A DNA stretch of 64,000 nucleotides from Polystyrenella longa (GCF_007750395.1 NZ_CP036281.1:62001-126000); one strand, 5' to 3'. Shown: positions 47,423 through 58,354, numbered from the stretch's first letter. Notes: generated by a model not told the origin, from the sequence alone. Made by a program: numbers and translations.

Positions 47423-49698
47423 ATAACTTCGCGCGTGCTCTACCCTATTTATGGCCTTTCCGGAAACGACTTTTCCTGTCGATTCTGTTCGCTGTCCTTG
47501 TCGCCATTCTCTGGGGAACCAACCTGACCGCCATCTACCCGGTGGTGAAAGTCATGTTGGAGAACAAGGATCTCGTCGTCTACGCGGATGAACAAATCGC
47601 AGCGGCGACTGAAGAGAGTGATGCGCTCAGCAAAAAAGTCAATGACCTCACGGAGAGACGGGCTGAATTCGAAGCCCAACTTACCAATGAGAATCTGAGT
47701 AAAAAACAGTACGAACAGTTGGAGCACGAAAAAGACAGGCTCATCGGCCAGCTCTCCGATAAACAAACTTCCCTCAGTAAAGCGACCAGTGAGCTGAGTT
47801 TGTGGACCTGGGTAAAGTCGGACATCATTGAGCATCTTCCTCGTGATAAGTTTGACGTACTCGCTGTCCTTCTAGCTGCCTTATTGATCGCGACGATTAT
47901 TAAAGGGATCTTCGTCGTGATTCAGGAGACGCTGATCAGTTCTGTTGTCGAACTCACGACGATCAACTTGCGCAAGGAATGTTTCAAGAAAGTTCTCTCG
48001 CTCGATTATCAAACCGTCCACCATCATGGCACGGGCGATCTGCTGTCCCGCTTTACCAACGACCTGAACCTGTTCGGGCTCGGACTGCGCCTGGCGGGCG
48101 GCAAGATTATTCGGGAGCCACTTAAAGCGATTGCCTGTATGGGAATTGCCTTCATGGTGAACTGGCGACTGACGTTACTCTCGCTGTTGATGGGGCCACT
48201 GATTGCGATCGTCTTCAACCGCATCGGAAAACGGCTCAAACATGCCAGCCATCGGATGATGGAAAGTATGTCGAGAATCTACCAGACACTGGAGGAAACA
48301 TTCGACAACTTAAAAGTGGTGATTGCGTTCAATGGTGCTCCGACTCACCGTCGTCGGTTCCATCGCGAAAACAAAGAATACTACAATAAGATGCTGCGCA
48401 TCATCAAACTCGATGCACTCACCAGCCCCACGACCGAGACCCTCGGAATGATTGCCGGTTTCATGGCGGTCCTGCCAGGTACATACTTGGTTCTGCGGGG
48501 CACGACCGAAATCTGGGGCATTCAGCTGGCCGCCGAACCGATGACCATCGCTTCGCTGATCGTGCTGTATGCGATGCTGGCAGGGATTATTGACCCCATC
48601 CGAAAACTCTCCACGACCTATTCCAAACTTCGTCGCTCCTCTGCGGCGGCGGACCGTATTTTCGAATTACTTGATACAGAGACTCTGGTTAAGGAACCTG
48701 AAACTCCTTTGTCCTTCCCCAGACATAGTCAGAGTATCAGCTTCCGCCGGATTGAATTCGATTATTTTTGCGGTGCTCAGGAAAAGAAAAGAGAGCAACA
48801 GATTCTCTCCGGTGTCGATCTCGATGTGAACGCGGGCGAAGTCATTGTTGTCGTTGGTGAAAACGGGTCCGGGAAATCAACCCTCGTGAACCTGCTTCCC
48901 CGGTACTACGATCCAGACTACGGAACAGTCGAGATCGACGGGATCAATATTCGTGACGTTAAACTCAAAGATCTGCGTGCACAAATCGGAGTGGTGACGC
49001 AAGAGACCTTACTGTTTGATAATACGATTTACGACAACATCCGTTACGGTAAACCGGAAGCCAACTCGGAAGAAATTATCGAAGCGGCTCGTCAGGCAAA
49101 CGTACTCGATTTCTCCGAACAGCTACCCGATGGGCTACAGACCTGGGTCGGCGAAAAGGGGGGACGCCTCTCCGGTGGCCAACGTCAACGGATCGCGCTC
49201 GCCCGCGCGTTTCTGTCTGATCCTTCAATCCTGATTCTGGACGAAGCGACGTCGGCGATCGACGCTCAAAGTGAAATTCTGATTCACGAAGCCCTGCGAC
49301 AATTCAGCGTCAACCGAACCGTCTTCCTGATCACACATTCCGTCAGTCCCGGCATTCTGGACTTCGTCTCTCGTATCGCCGTGATGGATCAGGGACAATT
49401 GGTCGCCGTCGGTCCGCACGACACCCTCATTCTTTCCTGCCCGGTTTATCAAAAGTTGTACCAGGCCCAAACGCATCAGCGATCAAGTCGGACTGGCCCG
49501 ATTCAAACCGTCCATACCGACGACTTCGAGCGGTTGTCCCCCTCGGCCGAGGAACAGGACTACATGGCCGAAGTGGAAGACCAGGAAGCTGCCGCCACTG
49601 GTGATTCATCACCGTCGATCCTCAAACTCGATCGCTCCACTAACAGCAATCCTACGTCTCCAAATACGCAACCGAAGCGCAAAGACGCAACTGGTTAG
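47419..49698 (+). CDS. MsbA-like ABC exporter (fused membrane and ATPase domains)
   Basis: A 759-residue half-transporter. Six helices, with an unusual insertion of about 80 residues between helices 1 and 2 that looks like a coiled coil (ATEESDALSKKVNDL, EQLEHEKDRLIGQLSDKQ) and should project outside the inner membrane. The C-terminal ATPase has VGENGSGKST, a Q-loop in VVTQETLLFD, the LSGGQRQR signature and ILDEATSAID. The last 80 residues are a polar tail. I place the start at GTG 47419 because VNNFARALPYLWPFRKR matches the usual N-terminus of planctomycete homologues and overlaps a leader ORF; a GTG at 47380 in frame is possible. Lipid or polysaccharide export is likely. Confidence 0.88.
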   Translation: MNNFARALPYLWPFRKRLFLSILFAVLVAILWGTNLTAIYPVVKVMLENKDLVVYADEQIAAATEESDALSKKVNDLTERRAEFEAQLTNENLSKKQYEQLEHEKDRLIGQLSDKQTSLSKATSELSLWTWVKSDIIEHLPRDKFDVLAVLLAALLIATIIKGIFVVIQETLISSVVELTTINLRKECFKKVLSLDYQTVHHHGTGDLLSRFTNDLNLFGLGLRLAGGKIIREPLKAIACMGIAFMVNWRLTLLSLLMGPLIAIVFNRIGKRLKHASHRMMESMSRIYQTLEETFDNLKVVIAFNGAPTHRRRFHRENKEYYNKMLRIIKLDALTSPTTETLGMIAGFMAVLPGTYLVLRGTTEIWGIQLAAEPMTIASLIVLYAMLAGIIDPIRKLSTTYSKLRRSSAAADRIFELLDTETLVKEPETPLSFPRHSQSISFRRIEFDYFCGAQEKKREQQILSGVDLDVNAGEVIVVVGENGSGKSTLVNLLPRYYDPDYGTVEIDGINIRDVKLKDLRAQIGVVTQETLLFDNTIYDNIRYGKPEANSEEIIEAARQANVLDFSEQLPDGLQTWVGEKGGRLSGGQRQRIALARAFLSDPSILILDEATSAIDAQSEILIHEALRQFSVNRTVFLITHSVSPGILDFVSRIAVMDQGQLVAVGPHDTLILSCPVYQKLYQAQTHQRSSRTGPIQTVHTDDFERLSPSAEEQDYMAEVEDQEAAATGDSSPSILKLDRSTNSNPTSPNTQPKRKDATG

Positions 49699-49879
49699 AG
49701 GAAGCACAGCCCTTGTTGCTATTGCGACATCGTGTTGCTTTAGCATTATGAATGATTGCTCTCGTTTAGGTTAGCCCGGACAATCGCGAGGTGTTGCCCG
49801 GGTCGCAAAGCGAAAAGCCAAAGTGAAAGCGGAATGGTTACGAACTCGGAAGTCTGCGCGGGATCTGTTTGAACCTTGA

Positions 49880-50698
49880 TTACGGGAAAATTCGCTGAAG
49901 AATTCCGGGCTTGTCTGGTTTGGCCTTCTTCAATTCGATCTTCATATACTCCCCGTCATATAAGGTCACAGGAACGTGGTCGACGAATTTGTCGATCGAT
50001 TTTCCAGGCGTGTTGATTCTCAGAGTTAGTTCAGCCCGGTTGCCCCGTTGAACTACTTTGATCACCCTCATGTCCACTTTGGTACCATACTCAGTCGAAA
50101 AGTACTTACTCTGATTATTAAGTGACCGATGGACACCAGAAGGTGAGAGAACTTCCTGTTGTAAAATCTGGCGATGCACGTTCTTAAACCAAAGATGACG
50201 ATAACGAGTTGAAATCAGTTCGAGTCGTGGACCATTAAATTCACACTCCAGGTAATCCTCATAATAGTTTACGTAGACGCGATGGTTTTTAAATCGATAA
50301 ACTTCGACAGGTAGCTTCTCCGGTTCTGCGTCGAACTCGACCACTCTGACTTCGTCGTTGCAATTCACTCTGAGGATATAGGGACGATTCTTTGATTTGT
50401 CGCCAAACTGGTCGACGTATACAGTCACAGGCCCACTATAGTGACTTTGTAGTGAGGCTGGCTGATTGCTGTACCTAGCGAGCTCTTCGAAAAAAGCGAT
50501 CATAACGCCAGGAGAATTCTCAAGTAAACGGGCTTGATCAGACCCCCTCTTCAACTTTGTTGTCTCGATGAACAGTGAAAGTTTTTTGACCGAGCGTTGA
50601 ACTTGGGTTGGTCGTTCTGCGCGGACGGGTTCTTTCGCAATTGCTTGAATGGGTGCTCGACAAATCAGCAGAAGCACCAGAAGTGGAATGAATCTCAT
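49880..50698 (-). CDS. Secreted hypothetical protein
   Basis: A 272-residue protein with a signal peptide (MRFIPLLVLLLICRAPIQAIA). The rest is beta-rich: HYSGPVTVYVDQFGD, RVNCNDEVRVVEFDAE, HRVYVNYYEDYLECEFNG, and a C-terminal domain RAELTLRINTPGKSIDKF. It might be exported to the periplasm. I recognise no family. It is a single gene with no clear neighbours in function. Confidence 0.7.
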   Translation of the reverse strand: MRFIPLLVLLLICRAPIQAIAKEPVRAERPTQVQRSVKKLSLFIETTKLKRGSDQARLLENSPGVMIAFFEELARYSNQPASLQSHYSGPVTVYVDQFGDKSKNRPYILRVNCNDEVRVVEFDAEPEKLPVEVYRFKNHRVYVNYYEDYLECEFNGPRLELISTRYRHLWFKNVHRQILQQEVLSPSGVHRSLNNQSKYFSTEYGTKVDMRVIKVVQRGNRAELTLRINTPGKSIDKFVDHVPVTLYDGEYMKIELKKAKPDKPGILQRIFP

Positions 50699-51055
50699 CG
50701 TCTATCGAACCTCGGCAACGAAGTGAAAATATCTTTCTCGATATTCGTCATGCCGAAGAATTAGCATGATTGCAACTCAAAAACTCCGGTCTACTCTCCA
50801 AGGCTCGTCGAATTGCCTTCTCCATTCAGACCGGCTATTGAATTTTGGGGTCTGAAAAATGTGCCAGAGACATACTGCTGCAGGCGCCGCTCAAGAAAAG
50901 ACAAACTGTTCCGGATGAGGTTCGCTTGCTTCTCCACCCGCTCTACGACTGGTAGCCGAACACGCGTACTTTGTTCCAGTTCTCTTTTTGTTCATTAATG
51001 AACTGCAGGGACAAGTAGAGATCTGATCCGGGCTAGTCCAATTTAGTCATGTCGA
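50699..51055. other. Intergenic region
   Basis: 357 bases between a secreted hypothetical gene and the thioredoxin-like gene. No supported ORF, RNA or terminator seen. Confidence 0.45.
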
Positions 51056-51616
51056 TCAATCGTTGTGTTTCTTTCGCAGTCGTGGCGATGTGCGCATGAC
51101 GTACTGGTTTCGTTCGAACTCTACGATCCAGTCGGCGATGACTTCCTGGGTCAGTTTTTCTTCTGGGGGAATCAGGCCAGTGGGACAGGCAGCACCGGTC
51201 ATGTCGCTGATCATCTGACGATATTTGGAAATCGTCCGGTCTCCGTATCGTCCGCAAGGTTGATTGTCTTCATTTAAGAAGAGGACGGCTGGAACACGTT
51301 GGCCACCACAGACCGACATCTCTGCTGCAAATTCAGAGTGGTCATCGCGATCAAAAAAACGAAGCTGGATGTTCGGATTCAACTCGGCGATTTTCGCCAT
51401 AATGGGGCACTGATTCACGCAGTCACCGCACCAGGCCCCAGCCACGACCAGGACTTTCATTTCGCGAACGAAACTCTTGATTAGTTCCTGTTGTGTATCG
51501 GTCAAATCAACCAACTCATGAAAACGATCCCACCGTTGACGTTGTTCGGGGGTCGCGTATTTCTCTAGAAAGCTTTGGTAGTCGAGTCCTAGGGGGACAA
51601 GTTCATCGTAGTTCAC
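51056..51616 (-). CDS. Thioredoxin-like protein with WCGDC site
   Basis: A 186-residue cytoplasmic thioredoxin-fold protein. An N-terminal helical segment of about 50 residues precedes the fold; the redox site is VVAGAWCGDCVNQCP with the CGDC pair, and the cis-Pro is in GQRVPAVLFLN. It starts at GTG 51616, overlapping the aminotransferase stop as GTGA, so the two are translationally coupled. It probably acts as a dithiol reductase or bacilliredoxin-like factor; the partner is unknown. Confidence 0.82.
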   Translation of the reverse strand: MNYDELVPLGLDYQSFLEKYATPEQRQRWDRFHELVDLTDTQQELIKSFVREMKVLVVAGAWCGDCVNQCPIMAKIAELNPNIQLRFFDRDDHSEFAAEMSVCGGQRVPAVLFLNEDNQPCGRYGDRTISKYRQMISDMTGAACPTGLIPPEEKLTQEVIADWIVEFERNQYVMRTSPRLRKKHND

Positions 51617-52830
51617 TGGGAAGTCTCTTTCCGTTGATGTAAGTCGTGTGCGTGCAGATGTATTTTCTTGAGAGCGATGACGATCTCTTCGATCGCTTCT
51701 GCTGGTTCCAGAAGCACGGGATGGTGCAACCCCACAATTTCTTCGTCGGCATGATCGGCGACCGGCAGTTCACTCATTGTTCGAAAACGTCGTCGACTAT
51801 GAGTGAGGTGCAGGCTGCGAAAACCCGGATCGAAAGCGATTCCTTCCGCACGAAGAGCAATACACCACTGCTCGCGCGTTAAACCGCTCCACTCCTCTTT
51901 ATTATAGCGAAATCCGACTTTGTAATAACCGGGTGAGAGGGGAAGATTCCCCCGTTGTCGCAGATGATCCTGATTGGTTTGCATTAACAGACGAAGACCG
52001 GGAACCTCTTCCGCTTCGATTCGACTCGCCAGAAACTCGACTTGCTTGAGTCGATATTCATGATCTGTCGGGAGTTGTTCCCATTGGGGAATCAGCACCG
52101 CTGCTTGGAGTTCTGACAGCGGGTAGGCGATGTTTCCTCGTTCCTGATGCAGCTTGATATGTTGCGCGATTCCAGCATTATTAGTAATGACCACACCACC
52201 GCGACCGGCGGTCGTTAATTTACTTCCTCCGAAACTGAGGATGCCAACATCTCCATGTGTCCCTAAAAGTTGTCCGCCGTATGAGGCGCCCTGGCATTGG
52301 CAGGCGTCTTCAATTATAGGAAGGGAATGGGCATCGGCGATGACGCGTGCTCGCTGGAGATCGACAATTCCGCCGTGCAAATGAGAAACCAGAATCGCTT
52401 TTGTTTTTTTCGTAATTGCGGATTCGATTTGCTCGACACTCATTTGAAAGTCGTCGGGCCGCAGGTCGACCAGTACGGGAGTCGCACCGAGCAAAGTGAT
52501 GTTTTGAAAGTTCGCTCGGAAGTCGTACGCCGCCATGATGACTTCATCGCCAGGACCAACTCGCACGCCACGCAAGGCGAGTTCCAAGGCCGAACTGCCG
52601 CTTGAACAGAGGGTCAGAAACTCGGTCTCGAAGAATGCTCGAATCAACTCTTCCAGACGGGGAATGTTTTCGCCGTGGTACCGACCCCAGTCGCCTGTGG
52701 TCCAGCAATCGCGGAGGGCTGATCCAATCTCCGGTCGAGCAATAGGCCAACCCGGTGGGCCGGATGGACGGACCGCAGGACCTCCCAGCAATTGAGGGAG
52801 TTCATGAAGTCGGTTTGCAGAGTCGGACAT
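51613..52830 (-). CDS. DegT/DnrJ/EryC1/StrS-type PLP aminotransferase
   Basis: A 405-residue PLP enzyme of the sugar aminotransferase family. CSSGSSALELALRG is the phosphate-binding turn, IIEDACQCQG holds Asp175 that pairs with the pyridine nitrogen, and LSFGGSKLTTAGRGG holds Lys204, the Schiff-base lysine. These enzymes aminate ketosugars for glycans or antibiotics, or act on related ketones. No sugar-nucleotide genes adjoin it, so the substrate is open. The next gene overlaps by GTGA. Confidence 0.88.
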   Translation of the reverse strand: MSDSANRLHELPQLLGGPAVRPSGPPGWPIARPEIGSALRDCWTTGDWGRYHGENIPRLEELIRAFFETEFLTLCSSGSSALELALRGVRVGPGDEVIMAAYDFRANFQNITLLGATPVLVDLRPDDFQMSVEQIESAITKKTKAILVSHLHGGIVDLQRARVIADAHSLPIIEDACQCQGASYGGQLLGTHGDVGILSFGGSKLTTAGRGGVVITNNAGIAQHIKLHQERGNIAYPLSELQAAVLIPQWEQLPTDHEYRLKQVEFLASRIEAEEVPGLRLLMQTNQDHLRQRGNLPLSPGYYKVGFRYNKEEWSGLTREQWCIALRAEGIAFDPGFRSLHLTHSRRRFRTMSELPVADHADEEIVGLHHPVLLEPAEAIEEIVIALKKIHLHAHDLHQRKETSQ

Positions 52831-53079
52831 ATCGGGGATGACAATAAGGGGTGGCTGGATGGAATAACTACCAATGAATTAAAGAGTTATGTCGCAAGTC
52901 GCAGTGAGTAAGCAGCGCTGTTTGCGGGTTTCGATCCATGATAATTCAGGCCGATGATTGGACTTTGCCCCGGATATTCTTACCATGATTAGAATATGAT
53001 TTCACGCCATCCCAACTTTCACGGTGGTGCGAATGGCAGTCGATGATGTCAAACATAAAGCAGACAGGTACGAAACACA

Positions 53080-54186
53080 ATGACGCATAAAATACGATTC
53101 ATCATGGTGGGAGGTTTTCTGGGTGCTGGCAAAACGACCACCATGGCGCAGCTTGCTCGTCATTATCAGAATCAGGGTTTGAACGTCGGTATTGTTACGA
53201 ATGACCAGGCTGCCGGTTTGGTGGATACCGAGTCTCTACGGTCTCAAGGATTTCACGTAGGCGAAGTGGCGGGTGCCTGTTTCTGTTGCCAGTTTGATAA
53301 TCTGATCGAGACAGTTCGAGATTTGAGCAAAGCAGACCGTCCGGACATTCTTCTGGCCGAGCCGGTCGGAAGTTGTACCGACCTCGTTGCCACCGTGGTT
53401 CAGCCAATCAAACAACTTCTGGGTGCCGAGTTCGAGATCGCTCCCTATACCGTCATTCTTAAACCGAGCCATGGCAGCAAGATTCTCAAGAATGAACAGA
53501 AGGGGGGCTTCTCTCCCAAAGCGGCGTATATTCTGAAGAAGCAACTTGAAGAAGCGGACGCCATTTTAATCAATCGCATTGATGAACTGACGCCCGAGCA
53601 AACTGAAGATCTGACCTCGCTTGTCAAACGAGATTACCCGGAGGTTCCTATATTGCAGATGTCGGCCAAACTGGGAACCGGAATCGATCAACTGATCGAA
53701 CTACTCGACCAGCAGGGAGATTTCGGACGCCGTATTCTCGATATTGATTATGATATTTACGCCGAAGGAGAAGCCGAACTGGGTTGGTTGAACAGTTCTG
53801 CGAATCTGTCGTCCGAGGAACCTTACGCACTGGACGAACTCCTGCTCGCCATTGTCCGGAATTTGCAAGTTCGAATTAACGAAGCGGGGTTCGAAGCCGC
53901 CCATCTCAAAACGATTGGGCTCTGGGAAGGTTTCTTCGGTGTCGCCAACTTGATCAGTAACGATACCGAGCCCGAAGTCTCGCTTCCTTCGAACTGCGAA
54001 GTGAAGGAAGTCGACTTGATCGTCAATGCCCGTGTCGCCTGCGACCCGGTCATTCTGGAAGCCGAAGCCAAACTGGCTGTCGGTGAAGAATGTGCAAAGC
54101 GGGGTATTACTTCAACTTTCCGTACATCACAAAGCTTCCGCCCCGGCCGACCCGAACCCACCCATCGGGTATCGAAGTCAGTTTAA
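53080..54186 (+). CDS. CobW/COG0523-like GTP-binding metallochaperone
   Basis: A 368-residue G3E-family GTPase. GGFLGAGKTTTMAQLAR is the P-loop, ACFCCQFDNLIETV contains the CxCC metal-binding motif (Cys-Phe-Cys-Cys), LLAEPVGSCTDL is the switch region, and LINRIDEL corresponds to the NKxD guanine site with Arg in place of Lys. It probably delivers a metal ion to a client; zinc is common in the family but unproven here. The C-terminal domain differs from typical CobW_C. It is followed by a strong bidirectional terminator. Confidence 0.85.
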   Translation: MTHKIRFIMVGGFLGAGKTTTMAQLARHYQNQGLNVGIVTNDQAAGLVDTESLRSQGFHVGEVAGACFCCQFDNLIETVRDLSKADRPDILLAEPVGSCTDLVATVVQPIKQLLGAEFEIAPYTVILKPSHGSKILKNEQKGGFSPKAAYILKKQLEEADAILINRIDELTPEQTEDLTSLVKRDYPEVPILQMSAKLGTGIDQLIELLDQQGDFGRRILDIDYDIYAEGEAELGWLNSSANLSSEEPYALDELLLAIVRNLQVRINEAGFEAAHLKTIGLWEGFFGVANLISNDTEPEVSLPSNCEVKEVDLIVNARVACDPVILEAEAKLAVGEECAKRGITSTFRTSQSFRPGRPEPTHRVSKSV

Positions 54187-54204
54187 ACGAAAACAAGTCA
54201 CCAT

Positions 54205-54245
54205 AAAAAACGCCCTGTTCGAATGTTCGAGCAGGGCGTTTTTTT
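54205..54245. terminator. Bidirectional terminator between CobW-like and sigma-28 genes
   Basis: AAAAAACGCCCTG.TCGA pairs with TCGA.CAGGGCGTTTTTTT around a 3-base loop. T-runs occur on both strands, so it can end both the plus-strand CobW-like gene and the minus-strand flagellar operon. Confidence 0.93.
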
Positions 54246-54272
54246 GTGTCGTGCTGGTGTCGTGTCTTTCGC

Positions 54273-55064
<792 letters not shown>

Positions 55065-55111
55065 TCAACCCTCCCTGGAGTTGTGAATTCCTGATTTGCT
55101 GAAAATCGATA

Positions 55112-55360
55112 TCAATTCGATGTCAATGGGGTGTTCGTCGATTCGAGTTGTGTGATGAGTTCGCGGAGTTCCTTCTCCACGTTTTCTTCCACGACTCGGC
55201 GACTTAAGTCACCAATTACGAGACCCGCCAGAAAAAAGAGTGCAGCGACTATTAAAGCGGTTTGAAGCGTGCCAGACAAATCGCTGCCGGTCAACGATCC
55301 CTGTAGGTTCGCCGCGGCAAAGGCAATCAGAGCGAGACGTGCAGCGAACTGTACAGCCAA
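55112..55360 (-). CDS. Small membrane protein in the flagellar operon
   Basis: An 82-residue protein with two predicted helices (about residues 1-20 and 32-52: ALIVAALFFLAGLVIGDL) and a charged C-terminal coil (RRVVEENVEKELRELITQLES). The start is TTG at 55360, supported by GGAGAAG six bases upstream; no ATG fits. It lies between flhG and fliA. A role in flagellar or membrane placement is possible, but I recognise no family. Confidence 0.7.
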   Translation of the reverse strand: MAVQFAARLALIAFAAANLQGSLTGSDLSGTLQTALIVAALFFLAGLVIGDLSRRVVEENVEKELRELITQLESTNTPLTSN

Positions 55361-55536
55361 ATTGCTTCTCCGACTTACATGATAAATGGTCGCCCCAGTT
55401 CAGGCGGATACGGGTGCGTATAGTATTTATCGACATCGCCGATGAGTCTCTCTAGTAAATTTGACGTAATCGTTAAACTTTAACATTCTGTCATGGGTAG
55501 GTTCGGCAGTTTCTGCCGGAGGCAGAGGTGAATTAC

Positions 55537-56460
55537 TCAGACAACACTCGCAAGCGAGTCGGGACTGGTAGTACTCTTCTGGAAGATTCCCCCCAACCGC
55601 TCTTTCCACTGTCCCGAACCTGTAGAATCAGGTTGAAGGGAACTGAGAAGACGTTGGCCCAGCTTGCGAATTTCCTTCGCCGCCAGACTATCCGGGGCAT
55701 AACTTAATAAGGGGGTGCGACGCCAGATCGCTTTGGTCATTTGCTCGTCAAAAGGGACAAGTCCGGCATATTGAATTCGGGTTTGCACAAACAATCGCGA
55801 GGTGGCTTCCACTCGTTCAAAGATTTGTGCCGCGTGATTTGCGTCATGAGCCTGATTGACCAGGACTTCGATCAAGGCAGGTTTCATTGTTGATAATCGT
55901 TTAATGCTGGCATACGCGTCCGCAATAGCGGTCGGCTCCGGCGTCGTGACGATCAAAAACATTTCCGCCAGGTTGAGTAGAGGACGAGTCGAACTGTGCA
56001 GGGCATTGCCTGCATCCAGAATGAGTACGTCATAATTTTCTTCGAGTGTTTCGAGCTGGCGACTGAGTTCCTGCATCGTTGTGGCGGGAATGCCTTCCAG
56101 TTGGGAAAGATCGTTGGCGCCGACGACGACATCAATACCGCCAGGTCCGGCGGTTATGACTTCCTCAATTTGACGCGCCCCACTGATCACGTGTGACAGG
56201 TTCCAATAACAGTTGAGTCCACATAACAGATCCAGGTTTCCCAATCCGGGAGTCGCATCGACCAGACAGACTTTCTGTCCCAGTTCCGATAGCGAGATCG
56301 CCAGATTCAACGCGATCGTGCTGCGGCCCACGCCCCCTTTGCCACCGGTTACGGCCAGAGTGCTTGCACGTCGCTCACGGGGAAGCGACGGTGTTTCGCA
56401 CTGCTTTTTAAATCGTTCGGCCAAGCCGCGGAGGGCAGTTGCCTGATCTTCGATGGTCAC
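55537..56460 (-). CDS. flhG: MinD/ParA-like ATPase FlhG (YlxH)
   Basis: A 307-residue ATPase that in relatives sets flagellar number and regulates FlhF. The deviant Walker A is AVTGGKGGVGRSTIALNLA, followed by CLVDATPGLGNLDLLCGL and ILDAGNALHSS. The N-terminus (TIEDQATALRGLAERF) matches the FlhF-activating helix with a QA..LR pattern. It starts at GTG 56460 with AGGA upstream and lies 76 bases after flhF. Confidence 0.92.
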   Translation of the reverse strand: MTIEDQATALRGLAERFKKQCETPSLPRERRASTLAVTGGKGGVGRSTIALNLAISLSELGQKVCLVDATPGLGNLDLLCGLNCYWNLSHVISGARQIEEVITAGPGGIDVVVGANDLSQLEGIPATTMQELSRQLETLEENYDVLILDAGNALHSSTRPLLNLAEMFLIVTTPEPTAIADAYASIKRLSTMKPALIEVLVNQAHDANHAAQIFERVEATSRLFVQTRIQYAGLVPFDEQMTKAIWRRTPLLSYAPDSLAAKEIRKLGQRLLSSLQPDSTGSGQWKERLGGIFQKSTTSPDSLASVV

Positions 56461-56536
56461 TATGAGATTCCTGAAATGTCTAAACGAGATCGTCGCTTGA
56501 CGATGAATGTATGGGAATAATGTTTATCCAGTTACC

Positions 56537-58255
56537 TTATGTATTGAGCAATTCCTGCTGGGCTGGCTTTCTTCCCAATGTTTCCTGTCCGAGTAACAAC
56601 CGTCGCATCCGAACTTCGGTTGCGGGTTCGATGTCTTCGGGGACAGCCTGACCTGTTGTCAGGTAACTGACAGGCAGAGAAACTTTTCGAGCCAGATTAA
56701 GCATGGGGCCGAGGCCTTCGGTTTCATCCAGCTTCGTCAGAATCATGGAAGTGGTTCCGGCGGTGGCGAATTCATTGGCCATTGACTCCAGACTCCGAAG
56801 ACTGGCCGTCAGATTCAGAACCAGATGAACTTCATCTGCTCTGGCCTCATGAAGAAGGGCTTTCAATTCTTGGATTTTGGGCTCATCTTTGGGACTGCGA
56901 CCTCCTGTATCAATAAGAACAAGGTCCAGGCCCTGCAATTCATCGAGTGCCTGTCGCATCTCTTTCGCGTCGGTGACGACTTTGACAGGTAGATCCATGA
57001 TTTCCGCGTAGGTTCGGAGTTGTTCGACAGCCGCGATTCGATAGGTATCGACGGTCACCAGACCGATTTTTAATCCCTGACGTAATTTGAAGTTGGCCGC
57101 TAGTTTGGCAATCGTGGTCGTTTTACCAACACCGGTCGCACCGACGAGGGCGACCACTTTCCGGCGACCGCGTGTCACTTGGATTGGTCCACCACATTGG
57201 AATTGTTTTTCGAGCAATCCGTCCAGTACGGCGTCAGTTTGACCTTCGACTTGCAGTTCCTGCGGACGGCATTGTTTTTTAATGTCGAAGACTAGTTCGC
57301 GGGCTACGTCTTCTGCCACGTCGACGTCGATCAGTCGGGTGTATAGATTGAACAAACTGTTGGGCAGCTCATGCATCGCCAGCATTGGATTCTGCCGACC
57401 CATATTCAGTAACATGCGTTCGATGTTAGCCAGACGACCGGCGAAGTCTTCATCAACATAAGATTTGTTAGTGGAGCGTGGTGCCGATTCCGTAGAGACT
57501 GGTCTGGGTTCGAATCGAGAGAAAGTCGGGGGCAGGGCGACTGAAGCCGGTTCGCCAGCAGAGTCGTTCGTAAGAGAACGGGCGGCGATGGATTGAGGAC
57601 GATCGGTCCGTTTAGCTGGTGCTTGCGGTACTGGCTTGGATTCCGCGGCTGCAATCTGGCTCGCAACTGAAGGGGCTTGTGGCTTTTGGACAGTTTGTGT
57701 CGCAGCAATGGAATCGCTGGCGACTGATTTTGATGCGGGAGTTGATAGTTTTTCGTGTGTCGAACCGATTTGTCGCTTGGCTGAAGTTAACGGTCTGTTC
57801 AGCATGCTTTCTCGGCTTGGTCTCCCTGCGGAAGTGGGTTCGGGCCGGGCAGGCTTCGCATTCAATTGACTCGGTCCTCGCGAGGGTGTGCTGAGTTCGA
57901 GCTCATCCTCTTCTTTTCCTATCTGATCGAGCAACTGCATGGCCATCGATTTGGTGTTTTGAACCGGGCGTTTAGCAGGGCGACGAGTTACAAGCTCATC
58001 GTCTTGCGTGTCCTCCATTGATGTGGCGTCCCCCTGATATCGACTGGCAATCGATTCTGATAGACGGGATTTCGAGGGGCTTTCTTCGATGCTGACCGTG
58101 ATCTCCACTTCTTGTTTGGCTTTTTTCCAGGGAAGGTAAGATTTGTCGGCAATCTGTTTAGTATGCAGAATTACGGCCTCGGGACCGACTTCTGATCGGA
58201 CCAGGTCGAGAGCATCTTGCATACTGGCGGCTCGAAAGGTTTTGATCTGCTGCAT
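56537..58255 (-). CDS. flhF: Flagellar SRP-type GTPase FlhF
   Basis: A 572-residue protein. The N-terminal domain begins MQQIKTFRAASMQDALDLVR with VGPEAVILHTK. About residues 70-290 are a long low-complexity linker (Pro, Ser, Ala, Arg). The C-terminal NG domain has ALVGATGVGKTTTIAKLAA, VTVDTYRIAAVEQL, VLIDTGGRSPKDE and TKLDETEGLG. FlhF marks the site of flagellar assembly. It lies between flhA and flhG. Confidence 0.95.
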   Translation of the reverse strand: MQQIKTFRAASMQDALDLVRSEVGPEAVILHTKQIADKSYLPWKKAKQEVEITVSIEESPSKSRLSESIASRYQGDATSMEDTQDDELVTRRPAKRPVQNTKSMAMQLLDQIGKEEDELELSTPSRGPSQLNAKPARPEPTSAGRPSRESMLNRPLTSAKRQIGSTHEKLSTPASKSVASDSIAATQTVQKPQAPSVASQIAAAESKPVPQAPAKRTDRPQSIAARSLTNDSAGEPASVALPPTFSRFEPRPVSTESAPRSTNKSYVDEDFAGRLANIERMLLNMGRQNPMLAMHELPNSLFNLYTRLIDVDVAEDVARELVFDIKKQCRPQELQVEGQTDAVLDGLLEKQFQCGGPIQVTRGRRKVVALVGATGVGKTTTIAKLAANFKLRQGLKIGLVTVDTYRIAAVEQLRTYAEIMDLPVKVVTDAKEMRQALDELQGLDLVLIDTGGRSPKDEPKIQELKALLHEARADEVHLVLNLTASLRSLESMANEFATAGTTSMILTKLDETEGLGPMLNLARKVSLPVSYLTTGQAVPEDIEPATEVRMRRLLLGQETLGRKPAQQELLNT

Positions 58256-58354
58256 CGTCGGTTACGCTTTCATTGAGCCAAAAAGTAAAGTTGAGCCAGT
58301 AAGTAAATTTGAATGTAAGAAGATTGTCTGCATGTTGTTTTTTATGGTTTCGGT

